Shown piece by piece: positions 21,684 to 29,897 of a stretch of DNA of 44,070 nt. The notes below the pieces were generated by a model. It ran no database searches, was not told the DNA's origin, and was given only the letters and a program-made list of their open reading frames with translations. The stretch is from Candidatus Limnocylindrales bacterium (GTDB lineage: Bacteria > Chloroflexota > Limnocylindria > Limnocylindrales > CSP1-4), in contig JANWLH010000036.1 of assembly GCA_025450915.1 (NCBI GenBank), positions 1 to 44,070 on the forward strand, written 5' to 3'. The position numbers and the translations under genes are program-made. Numbering within the stretch: position 1 is the first letter of the stretch; each line of letters opens with the position of its first letter.

Positions 21684-22424
21684 TCAGTCCGGCCGGCCGC
21701 TGATCCGGTACGTGCAGCAGCGGTCGCCGTTGGCGATGTGCGTCTCCCGGACGACATCCGCGCCGAGCACGTCCTGGAAGAGGGCCAGCTCGGCCTCGCA
21801 GGCCGCCGGATCCCCCGACGCCACGTGGAAGATCGCGCAGTTGTGCTCGCGCAGGCGGATCGTGCCGTCGGCCGACAGCTCGGCAGCGCACAGGTAGCCC
21901 TGCTCGTCCTGGATGACGGCGAGCTCGCGGACGCGCTCGAAGAACGGGGCCTCGCTGCCCGGGCTCTCTTCGAGTCGGCGCTGGATGCGCTCCGTGGTCT
22001 GGGCGCGGCGGGCCTCGAAGACCCGGTCGACGAGCTCGCGGCCACCGACCGCGTCGATCGCGGCGATCAGGCCGGCGGCCAGGCCGTCGTAGTTCGACGG
22101 GAAGAGCTGCTGGGCATTCTGGGTGACGTCATACAGGTGGCGCGGCCGGCCGACGCCGTGGCGTTCGGTGCGGCGCGAGACGAGTCCGTCGGCCTCGAGG
22201 AACCGGAGCTGCTGGAGGACCCCGGTCCGGCTGGCACCGACCAGCGCGGCCAGGTGATCCGGTGAGCTCGGTCCGTTCGTCCGCAGCGCCAGGACCAGCT
22301 CCCGGCGGAGGGTCGGCGCATGGCCGTTCGGGTGGGCGACGGGGCCGCCCCCTGGGGCGGTGGCGTGATGACGCGCCTGCAGCGAGTCGTTGGGGTGCGG
22401 CGAATCGAGGCTTGGGCCCTCCAT
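21684..22424 (-). CDS. HTH regulator with SufR-like C-terminal Cys cluster
   Basis: N-terminal wHTH (SSPDHLAALVGASRTGVLQQLRFLEADGLV); C-terminal NC-x12-C-x27-C. Confidence 0.78.
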   Translation of the reverse strand: MEGPSLDSPHPNDSLQARHHATAPGGGPVAHPNGHAPTLRRELVLALRTNGPSSPDHLAALVGASRTGVLQQLRFLEADGLVSRRTERHGVGRPRHLYDVTQNAQQLFPSNYDGLAAGLIAAIDAVGGRELVDRVFEARRAQTTERIQRRLEESPGSEAPFFERVRELAVIQDEQGYLCAAELSADGTIRLREHNCAIFHVASGDPAACEAELALFQDVLGADVVRETHIANGDRCCTYRISGRPD

Positions 22425-22508
22425 CACGGGTGAGGCTAGCAGAGGGTCGTCAAAGCCGCTCGCCCTGCCCGGCCCGCGCTGCGGCCGGCCCGCCGGCCGG
22501 CTCGCCCG

Positions 22509-23708
22509 GTGTACCCTCCGGCTGTGGACCTCGACCTTTCCCCGGAGCATTCGCTCCTCCGCGAGACCATCCGGGCGTTCATGCTGGGCGAGGTCGACGG
22601 CCAGGTCGACGAGCACGAGAAGGCCCGCCGCTTTCCTCGCCAGATCGTCGATCGCCTGGGCAGCCTCGGCTGGCTCGGCATCCCGTTCCCCGAGGACGAA
22701 GGCGGCTCGGGCCTCGACACGCTGGCGTATGCGATCGCGGTCGAGGAGATCGGCCGGGTGTGGGGATCCCTCGGGCTGATCGTCGCCGCCCACACCAGCC
22801 TCGGCTGCGGGCCGCTGCACATGTCCGGAAGCGCCGCCCAGAAGCACCAGTTCCTCGTGCCGATGGCCGAAGGCAAGGTGATCGGCGCCTACGGGCTCAC
22901 GGAGCCGGGAGCAGGTTCCGACTCGGGTGGGACGCGGACCACCGCGCGCTTCGAGGCCGGCACCGACGGCGGCTCGTGGGTCATCGACGGCGGCAAGCGG
23001 TTCATCACGAATGCCGGCCAGGCCGGCACGTACATCGTCACGGCCCGCACGGGAACGCGGCCCAGGGCTGGCGGAGAGGGTGACGGCGGCGCGGAGATCA
23101 GCGCGTTCATCGTCCCGGCCGATACGCCCGGCTTCAGCATCGGCCGGCTCGAGGAGAAGATGGGCCTCCACGCCTCGGCGACCGGCGAGCTGATCTTCGA
23201 GGGTGCCCGGGTGCCCGCGGCGAACCTGCTCGGCGAGCGCGGCGACGGCTTCAGGATCGCCCTGCGCACGCTCGACGGGGGCAGGATCAGCATCGGCGCC
23301 CTGGCCGTCGGCCTGGCCCAGGCGGCGCTCGACGCGGCCATCCCGTATGCCCAGACCCGCCGGCAGTTCGGCCGGCCGATCGGCACGTTCCAGGGCGTCG
23401 CCTTCATGGTCGCCGACATGGCCACCGAGATCGAGGCAGCGCGCCAGCTCGTCTGGCGGGCGGCCTGGCTCAAGGACCAGGACCGCGACTACGGCCTCGC
23501 GGCCGCCCAGGCCAAGCTCTTCGCCTCGGAGGTCAGCGCCCGGGCGACCAATGCCGCGATCCAGGTCCACGGCGGCTACGGCTACATCGAGGAGTACAAG
23601 GTCGAACGCTTCCTGCGCGACGCCAAGCTGACCGAGATCGGCGAGGGCACGAGCCAGATCCAGCGCCTCGTGATCGCCCGGAAGATTCTCGGCCTGCGGG
23701 TCGTCTGA
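22509..23708 (+). CDS. Acyl-CoA dehydrogenase
   Basis: GAYGLTEPGAGSDSGG, QVHGGYGYIEEYKVERFLRDAKLTEIGEGTSQIQR. Confidence 0.92.
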   Translation: MYPPAVDLDLSPEHSLLRETIRAFMLGEVDGQVDEHEKARRFPRQIVDRLGSLGWLGIPFPEDEGGSGLDTLAYAIAVEEIGRVWGSLGLIVAAHTSLGCGPLHMSGSAAQKHQFLVPMAEGKVIGAYGLTEPGAGSDSGGTRTTARFEAGTDGGSWVIDGGKRFITNAGQAGTYIVTARTGTRPRAGGEGDGGAEISAFIVPADTPGFSIGRLEEKMGLHASATGELIFEGARVPAANLLGERGDGFRIALRTLDGGRISIGALAVGLAQAALDAAIPYAQTRRQFGRPIGTFQGVAFMVADMATEIEAARQLVWRAAWLKDQDRDYGLAAAQAKLFASEVSARATNAAIQVHGGYGYIEEYKVERFLRDAKLTEIGEGTSQIQRLVIARKILGLRVV

Positions 23709-23714
23709 CCCGGC

Positions 23715-24194
23715 TCAGGGGTTCCCGCCGCCCCCGCCGTCGCTCCCGTTGCCGCCATCACCGGCCGCCGTCGTCAGGATCTGTCGGAGCGTGTCCCGGA
23801 ACTTCGTGGCCCACGGCCCCTGGCCGGCCACCACGTACGGCGACGGATCGACCGACTCGTAGGTCTCCGGATCCGTGACGAAGCTCATGGCGCATTGCGA
23901 GACGCTGCTCGAGAGCCGTGACCAGGTCGCGGCGTCGGCAAAGATGAAGATGTGGATCCGGACCGGAGCGAGCTGGTCGAGGCCGGACGCCGTGAACCCG
24001 ATCGCCGTCGGCACCAGGTTCGAGTCCTTGCAGCCGGCATCGCCCGAGACCTGGTTGGTGACGCTGATCCCCGCGTCGCCGAGCAGCGAGGCGATCGATG
24101 GGAAGTTGGCCGGCGACGGTGCCGGCAGGTCCGAGACACGGGTCCCGCAGCCGGCCAGGAGCAGGGCCAGCAGGCCGATCAGGATCCGCGACAT
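23715..24194 (-). CDS. Predicted lipoprotein
   Basis: Signal peptide with lipobox LLAGC; Gly-rich C-terminus. Confidence 0.65.
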   Translation of the reverse strand: MSRILIGLLALLLAGCGTRVSDLPAPSPANFPSIASLLGDAGISVTNQVSGDAGCKDSNLVPTAIGFTASGLDQLAPVRIHIFIFADAATWSRLSSSVSQCAMSFVTDPETYESVDPSPYVVAGQGPWATKFRDTLRQILTTAAGDGGNGSDGGGGGNP

Positions 24195-24299
24195 GGGCCG
24201 AGGCTACCACCAGCCTCGATGGCCCGCGCCGGGAGCCCCAAGCCGACCCCGGTATCGTAGGATTGGGGTGCCGAGGCGCTCACCGACGGTCCTTCCGTC

Positions 24300-25157
24300 G
24301 TGCCCAATCGCCGCGCCCGCACCGAGGACCCAGTGCCCGACGTCCGACCCTTTCGCGCTCTCCGCTACGAGTCGGATGTCGTCGGCGACCTGGCGGCGGT
24401 CGTCAGCCCGCCCTACGACCTGATCGATCCGACCCAGGCCGTCGACCTGCTCAACCGCCACCCGAAGAACGCCGTCCGGCTCGACCTGCCGCTCGGCGAG
24501 CAGGGCGACGGTCCCGACGACCGCTACCGACGAGCGGCCCGGACGTTCGCCGCCTGGCGCTCCGACGGCACGTTCCGCAAGGACCCCCGGCCGTCGCTCT
24601 ACGCCTACGAACAGCTGCCGGGCGGCACCGACGGCGCCAATGGTCCGGTCCGGCGTGGCTTCTTCGGCCGCCTCCGCCTCGAGCCGTTCGGGGCCGGCGC
24701 CGGCGTCGAGCCCCGGGAGGCGGCCGGGTCGGCCCAGCGCGAAGATCGCTACAAGCTCCTCCGGGCGACCGGTGTCAATACCAGCCCGATCGTGGTCCAG
24801 CTGGCGGGCCCGACGAGCCAGGCAGCGCGGATCCTGGCCGCCGTCGGCGGCGGAACCCCGGATGTCGAGTTCTGCGATGCGAGCGGCGTTCGCCACCGCG
24901 TCTGGGCCCTTGCCGCCGAGGGCCCGGACGCCGAGAAGGTCGCGACCCTGCTCGCCGCCGCCGACTCCGGTCCGGTCACGATCGTCGACGGCCAGGCGCG
25001 CTACGAGTCCGCGTTGCGCTACCGTGACGAGCGCCGGATGAGCCGCTCCTGCGAGGAGGATCCGGCGTTCGACTACATACTTGCCCTGTTCGTCGACGCG
25101 CCCGATGCGGACACCCAGCCGCCCACCGGCCTCGTCCTCAATCCCCACGAGTGGTAG
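24300..25157 (+). CDS. DUF1015-like protein, shortened and degenerate
   Basis: VRPFRALRYESDVVGDLAAVVSPPYDLI matches the DUF1015 N-terminus; ends at 285 aa; start may be 24333. Confidence 0.72.
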   Translation: MPNRRARTEDPVPDVRPFRALRYESDVVGDLAAVVSPPYDLIDPTQAVDLLNRHPKNAVRLDLPLGEQGDGPDDRYRRAARTFAAWRSDGTFRKDPRPSLYAYEQLPGGTDGANGPVRRGFFGRLRLEPFGAGAGVEPREAAGSAQREDRYKLLRATGVNTSPIVVQLAGPTSQAARILAAVGGGTPDVEFCDASGVRHRVWALAAEGPDAEKVATLLAAADSGPVTIVDGQARYESALRYRDERRMSRSCEEDPAFDYILALFVDAPDADTQPPTGLVLNPHEW

Positions 25158-25161
25158 GACC

Positions 25162-26031
25162 ATGACCGAAACCCCGACGGGCGTCAGGCCGATGGCTCCC
25201 AGCGTGCCAACCCGCCCCGTCCGCAAGGACGAGATCGAGCTGAGCGACCGGGGCATCTACATCGAGTCGTGGCTGCCCGAGCGGCGCTCGCGCCGCCGGC
25301 CACTCCTGTTCGTCCACGGCGAGCTCGCCGGATCGTGGGTCTGGGAGCACCACCTCCAGTACTTCGCCGCCCGCGGCTGGGAAGGCCACGCGCTCAACCT
25401 GCGCAACCACTTCTGGTCGCAGACCGCCGATCCGACGACCCTCTCGTTCGACACGTACACCGAGGACGTCCTCGAGGCGATCGAGCGCCTGGGCTCGTCG
25501 GTCGTGGTCGTCGGCCACGGCATGGGCGGACTCCTCGCCCTCAAGGCCGTCGAGCGGCACCCGGTCGGCGGCCTGGTCCTGCTGTCCTCGGAGCTGCCCA
25601 AGGAGCTCCGCCCACCGGCCCACGCCCACGAGCTCCGGGAGATCCCCGACGTCTACGGGCGTGACCTCCTCGGCTGGGAGACCCTGCCCGAGCGCCTCCA
25701 GCGCGACCATCGCGACCTCGCCCTGGCCGACATCCTGCGGATCCAGCATCTCCTCGGCCAGAAGCCGCACGAGTCCGGCGCCGCCCGGCGCCAGATGATC
25801 TCGGGGATCCCGATCGAGCGCGGCAGGCTCGCGAACATCCCGACCCTGGTGATCGGCGCGGGCCTCGACCGCTACGTTCCCGAGGCCTCGAGCGAGCGCC
25901 TCGCCGAATGGCTCTCCGCTGAATACGAGCCGTTCGGTGCCCACTCCCACTTCGGCCTCGTCCTGGGCGAAGCGAGCCACCTCCAGGTGGCCGAGACCGT
26001 GCGGGCATTCCTCGAGGCGAATCACCTGTAG
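25162..26031 (+). CDS. Alpha/beta hydrolase-fold protein with GHGMG instead of GHSMG
   Basis: LLFVHGELAGSWVWEHHLQYFAARGW, VVVVGHGMGGLLALKAVERH. Confidence 0.82.
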   Translation: MTETPTGVRPMAPSVPTRPVRKDEIELSDRGIYIESWLPERRSRRRPLLFVHGELAGSWVWEHHLQYFAARGWEGHALNLRNHFWSQTADPTTLSFDTYTEDVLEAIERLGSSVVVVGHGMGGLLALKAVERHPVGGLVLLSSELPKELRPPAHAHELREIPDVYGRDLLGWETLPERLQRDHRDLALADILRIQHLLGQKPHESGAARRQMISGIPIERGRLANIPTLVIGAGLDRYVPEASSERLAEWLSAEYEPFGAHSHFGLVLGEASHLQVAETVRAFLEANHL

Positions 26032-26085
26032 GCGCTCGCTGGTATCATTCCGGCCGGTCCGGCGCTCGCCGCCATCGGCCGACCT

Positions 26086-26162
26086 GCCGCATTCGTCTAG
26101 AGGCCCAGGACACCGCCCTCTCAAGGCGGAGATCACCGGTTCGAATCCGGTATGCGGTACCA
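26086..26162 (+). tRNA. tRNA-Glu (CTC)
   Basis: Cloverleaf by eye; anticodon loop CTCTCAA, TTCGAAT T-loop, encoded CCA. Confidence 0.93.
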
Positions 26163-26204
26163 GCGATTCGATGGCCGGCTGGAGTGCACGCCCAGGAGGG
26201 CCCC

Positions 26205-27317
26205 GTGACCGACGCGCCGGTGCGCCGCCTGATCATCCTCGCCGAGGGCCGGTTCGGGCCCCACGACGGCAAGACGGCGATGGGCGTGATCCGCTACGGC
26301 CCCGACCCGATCGTCGCGGTCATCGATTCGACGAACGCCGGCCGGAACGTCCAGGAATGGCTCGGCAGCGGGCCGCGGTTCGCCATTCCGATCGTCGCCT
26401 CGCTGGCCGACGCGCTGGACCTCGCCCCGGAGCGCGGCACGCCGACGGCGCTGCTCATCGGCATCGCCCCGACCGGTGGCAAGTTGCCGGCGCCCTGGCG
26501 ACGGGCGATCCTCGACGCGATCGGCGCCGGCCTCGACATCCTCTCCGGGCTGCACACGTTCATCGGCGACGATCCCGAGTTCGCCGCGGCGGCCCTGGCT
26601 GCCGGGGTCGCGATCATCGACTACCGCCGGCCGCCACGCCGCGAGGAGACCGCCGTCGGCCGCGCCCACGAGCCGGGCAAGCACGTGATCCTGACCGTCG
26701 GCACTGATTGCGCGATCGGCAAGATGAGCGTCGCCCTCGAGCTCCGCCGGGCGGCCAGCGAAGCCGGCCTCGCGGCAGTCTTCGTGCCCACGGGCCAAAC
26801 CGGGATGATGATCGACGGCTGGGGCGTCGCGGTCGACCGGGTGGTCAGCGACTTCGCCAACGGGACCTGCGAGTGGCTGGTCGAGCAGGCCGAGTCGAAG
26901 GGCGACTGGATCATCGTCGAGGGCCAGGGCTCGCTCGACCATCCGGCATACAGTGCGGTGACCCTGAGCCTGATTCACGGCAGCACGCCCCAGGCGATGG
27001 TGATGGTCCACAAGCCGGGCCTGCCCGAGCACGATTGGGACCACGTGCCGGGCCGGACATTCCCGCTCCAGCCGCTGCGCGACTTCATCCGGCTCCACGA
27101 GCAGGTTGCGGGGGTCGTCGCGCCGTCGAAGGTCGTCGCCGTGGCCCTCAACACGTCGCTCTTCGCCGACGAGGCCGATGCCCGGCGAGTGATCGCCGAG
27201 ACCGCCGCGGAGACCGGGCTGCCGGCCGACGATCCGGTCCGGTTCGGCCCGGGGCGCCTGTGGGCGGCGATCCAGGCGGGCGTCGAGGCGCTCGAGCCGT
27301 CCTCGGCCGCGCGATGA
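26205..27317 (+). CDS. dgcN: DUF1611 family, D-glutamate N-acetyltransferase-like (DgcN)
   Basis: GTDCAIGKMSVALEL, PTGQTGMMIDGWG, EGQGSLDHPAYS; GTG start after caggagg; next gene is DgcA-like. Confidence 0.78.
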   Translation: MTDAPVRRLIILAEGRFGPHDGKTAMGVIRYGPDPIVAVIDSTNAGRNVQEWLGSGPRFAIPIVASLADALDLAPERGTPTALLIGIAPTGGKLPAPWRRAILDAIGAGLDILSGLHTFIGDDPEFAAAALAAGVAIIDYRRPPRREETAVGRAHEPGKHVILTVGTDCAIGKMSVALELRRAASEAGLAAVFVPTGQTGMMIDGWGVAVDRVVSDFANGTCEWLVEQAESKGDWIIVEGQGSLDHPAYSAVTLSLIHGSTPQAMVMVHKPGLPEHDWDHVPGRTFPLQPLRDFIRLHEQVAGVVAPSKVVAVALNTSLFADEADARRVIAETAAETGLPADDPVRFGPGRLWAAIQAGVEALEPSSAAR

Positions 27318-28375
27318 CCCTGGGCCTGACCAGCGCGAAGATCCACCTGCCCTATGTCGAGCCGTTCCGGATCGCCCGGGCGCACGGCGGCGACGGGATG
27401 AGCTCGGTCATCGTGGAGCTGCGCAACCCGGCCTGGCCGGGACTCGTCGGGCGCGGCGAAGGCTACCCGGACGCCTACTACGGCGAGACGCTCGAGACGA
27501 TCGAGGTCGTCCTCGAGGTTCTCATGAGGACGCTCTCGGGGGAGGTCCTCGAGCGGGCAGCGGCCGATCCCGAGGCCGGCCTGGAGGCGATCGGCGACGC
27601 GTTCGACACGGCCATCGCCAATCACGGGGCGGCCAAGTGCGCCCTCGACATGGCCGTCCACGATCTCGTCGGGCAACGCCTCGGCCGGCCGGTCTACGAC
27701 CTGCTCGGGCTGTCGGCCGACATCGGACCGACCGACTTCACGGTGGGCATCGACGAGCCGGCGATCGTCGCCGAGCGCGCGGCGCGCCACGCCAACTTCC
27801 CGGCACTCAAGATCAAGGTCGGCGGGCCATCGGACCTCGAGACACTCGAGGCCGTCCGGCGGGTCTTCAGCGGGCCGATCCGGGTCGATGCGAACACCGG
27901 CTGGACGCCGGACCAGGGCGCCCGGCTGATTGCGGACATGGTCCGCCTGGGCGTGGAGCTGATCGAGCAGCCGTTCCCGGCCCACCGCCTCGACCAGCTG
28001 CGCTGGCTCCAAGAGCGCTCCGAGCTGCCCCTCGTCGCCGACGAGAGCGCCATCACGATCCGCGACCTCGATGGCCTCGTCGGCGTCGTCGACGGGGTCA
28101 ACGTCAAGCTGGCCAAGTGCGGCGGACCCGGTCCCGCCCGGCGAATGCTGGCCCGGGCGAAGGAGCTCGGCTTCAAGACGTTCCTGGGCTGCATGGAGGA
28201 GACGTCGCTCGGCATCGCCGCCTCGGCCCACGTCGCGAGCCTCGCCGACTGGATCGACCTCGATGGCTGCCTGCTCATCTCGGGCGATCCCTTCGAGGGC
28301 CTCGACCTCGATCCCGGCTGCCGCTGGCAGCTGACTGCGGCACCCGGGCTGGGGATCCGCCGCCGCGCCGCCTGA
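27314..28375 (+). CDS. dgcA: Enolase-superfamily dipeptide epimerase / N-acetyl-D-glutamate racemase-like (DgcA)
   Basis: KIKVGG, RVDANTGW, ELIEQPFP, VADES, GCMEETSLGIAA; ATGA overlap with upstream gene. Confidence 0.8.
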   Translation: MTLGLTSAKIHLPYVEPFRIARAHGGDGMSSVIVELRNPAWPGLVGRGEGYPDAYYGETLETIEVVLEVLMRTLSGEVLERAAADPEAGLEAIGDAFDTAIANHGAAKCALDMAVHDLVGQRLGRPVYDLLGLSADIGPTDFTVGIDEPAIVAERAARHANFPALKIKVGGPSDLETLEAVRRVFSGPIRVDANTGWTPDQGARLIADMVRLGVELIEQPFPAHRLDQLRWLQERSELPLVADESAITIRDLDGLVGVVDGVNVKLAKCGGPGPARRMLARAKELGFKTFLGCMEETSLGIAASAHVASLADWIDLDGCLLISGDPFEGLDLDPGCRWQLTAAPGLGIRRRAA

Positions 28376-28432
28376 GCTGCCGGGGCCCCGCTGATCCGCC
28401 CGTTCGGGCGTCGATTCGGGTCGGGTTCCTCG

Positions 28433-28468
28433 TGTGGACAACTTGGTGGACGAGATCGTGGACAAACC
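28433..28468 (+). promoter_or_regulatory. Three DnaA-box-like 9-mers at exact 12-bp period
   Basis: TGTGGACAA (28433), GGTGGACGA (28445), CGTGGACAA (28457). Confidence 0.6.
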
Positions 28469-28620
28469 CCCTGCCCCCGATCCGGACCGGCGCCTATGAT
28501 GCTCGGTACGGGCTGAGGCACCTCGGGAGGGGGTCCTCGGCACCCCAATTGCACGCGGCCGGACCGCCCGCTTCCGCGGTCGAGCGCGCCCTGCAGACGC
28601 GAGAGGAGGAGGGGACAGCA

Positions 28621-28911
28621 TTGACTGATACGCGCACGCCCGCCGCGGCGACCGTGTCCGCCGAGGCGATCGATTTCGTGCGCTTCTGCTACAGCCGTCG
28701 AAGGGTCGGCTGGCCAGAGCTGTACGACGAGATGTGCGCCGTTGCGAGTCGGGGGCTCTACAACGGATGGGGCCTCTCCGAGCTTTCCGAGCATGGGATC
28801 GGGTTCTCACTCTTCGAGACGCCCGCCCTGGCCCGAGTCGCAGCGGACGTGGCCCGTGAGGAGTCCGACCGACGGGCCGCAGCAACCTCGATACCGGTCG
28901 TGACCCACTGA
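28621..28911 (+). CDS. Small hypothetical protein (about 96 aa)
   Basis: TTG start after gagaggaggagggg; terminator hairpin shortly after the stop. Confidence 0.6.
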   Translation: MTDTRTPAAATVSAEAIDFVRFCYSRRRVGWPELYDEMCAVASRGLYNGWGLSELSEHGIGFSLFETPALARVAADVAREESDRRAAATSIPVVTH

Positions 28912-28935
28912 TCGGGTCCTGACCCAGACACGATG

Positions 28936-28962
28936 CGACCCCTGTCGAATTGGCAGGGGTCG
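28936..28962 (+). terminator. Hairpin terminator candidate
   Basis: cgacccctg-tcgaattgg-caggggtcg, perfect 9-bp stem, weak U-tract. Confidence 0.6.
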
Positions 28963-29211
28963 TTCGATTCCTGGTTCTGTGCCGACCGTCGGCGGCCGCG
29001 GCTCTTGGCGAATGTCGCACCCAGAAAGACAAACGACGCCATTGAGGCCGGGATCGCCGGGCCAGAGTCGCACCAGCCTCTGTTTTCATCCCCAGCCACG
29101 CTCCGACCGGGATGAAATCCCGCGTTGGTTCGAAGGCGCGAGTCCTGCAGGGTGCTGGAAAGCGTTGTTTGTCGCACCACGATCAACAACGGCTCCGAAT
29201 TGGTGAGACCG

Positions 29212-29230
29212 AGGGCCCGGACAGGGCCCT
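29212..29230 (+). other. Perfect 7-bp hairpin in the non-coding region
   Basis: agggccc-ggaca-gggccct. Confidence 0.5.
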
Positions 29231-29326
29231 GAGCCGGGGCTCGGCTTCCTACCCGTCGCGCAGAACAGGGCGTTTGCTGTTCCAGGAACACCACAGGACG
29301 GGCAGATCGACGAAGCGTGCCGGCGT

Positions 29327-29510
29327 GGGTACCCCATACCTCAAAACGGCGGTTTGCCGGCGAAAACCCAGGCGAAGGGGCGGGTGGGACTGCTCCAACG
29401 GTCCCGGCGCGAGCGTGGGCGGGAATGAAAATCCCAAGCGTCGACGCCGACTGGCCCTCGCGCGCGCCAAATCGGACTCCGGCAAGCAGGATTTGAGGTA
29501 CGAGGTACCC
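29327..29510. repeat. Inverted repeat pair, 19-nt arms, 184 bp overall
   Basis: 29327-29345 gggtaccccatacctcaaa vs reverse complement of 29492-29510 (gggtacctcgtacctcaaa), 17/19. Confidence 0.75.
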
Positions 29511-29551
29511 GCGCGGGCGGGGCGCCGGGCCACGAGCCCCAGCGAGGCGGG

Positions 29552-29779
29552 CTATGCCCGGATGCGCCGCCGGGCCATCTCGCCCTCGATCTGACGCTCG
29601 GCCTCGACGTACCGGTCGATCTGGTCGCGGATCTCGTTTGCCTCGGGGGTGTACAGGTGGACCTGCTGCTGGAGGATGTAGCTGAGGCGGCGGCTCGTCA
29701 TCCGGACGTGGTCGAGGTTCTTCATGAGGACCAGCGGATCCATCGCGGCCAGGTCCGACGGGTGGTACATCTCCTGCAT
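29552..29779 (-). CDS. Small hypothetical protein (75 aa)
   Basis: MQEMYHPSDLAAMDPLVLMKNLDHVRM...; helical, no recognised family. Confidence 0.5.
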   Translation of the reverse strand: MQEMYHPSDLAAMDPLVLMKNLDHVRMTSRRLSYILQQQVHLYTPEANEIRDQIDRYVEAERQIEGEMARRRIRA

Positions 29780-29897
29780 GGCCGCATTCTAGCGGGGGCC
29801 CGGCCTCGACCGGGCGGCGCGGAGGGCACGAGGCGGCCCGGCGAGCCGCGGTACGGGCGGGCCCTGAACGGCGAGGGTCGCTGGACGCCGAAGGAGG

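Noticed and set aside
26975-29089. 704-aa minus-strand ORF
   Set aside because: Shadow of the DgcN/DgcA genes; no domain signatures.
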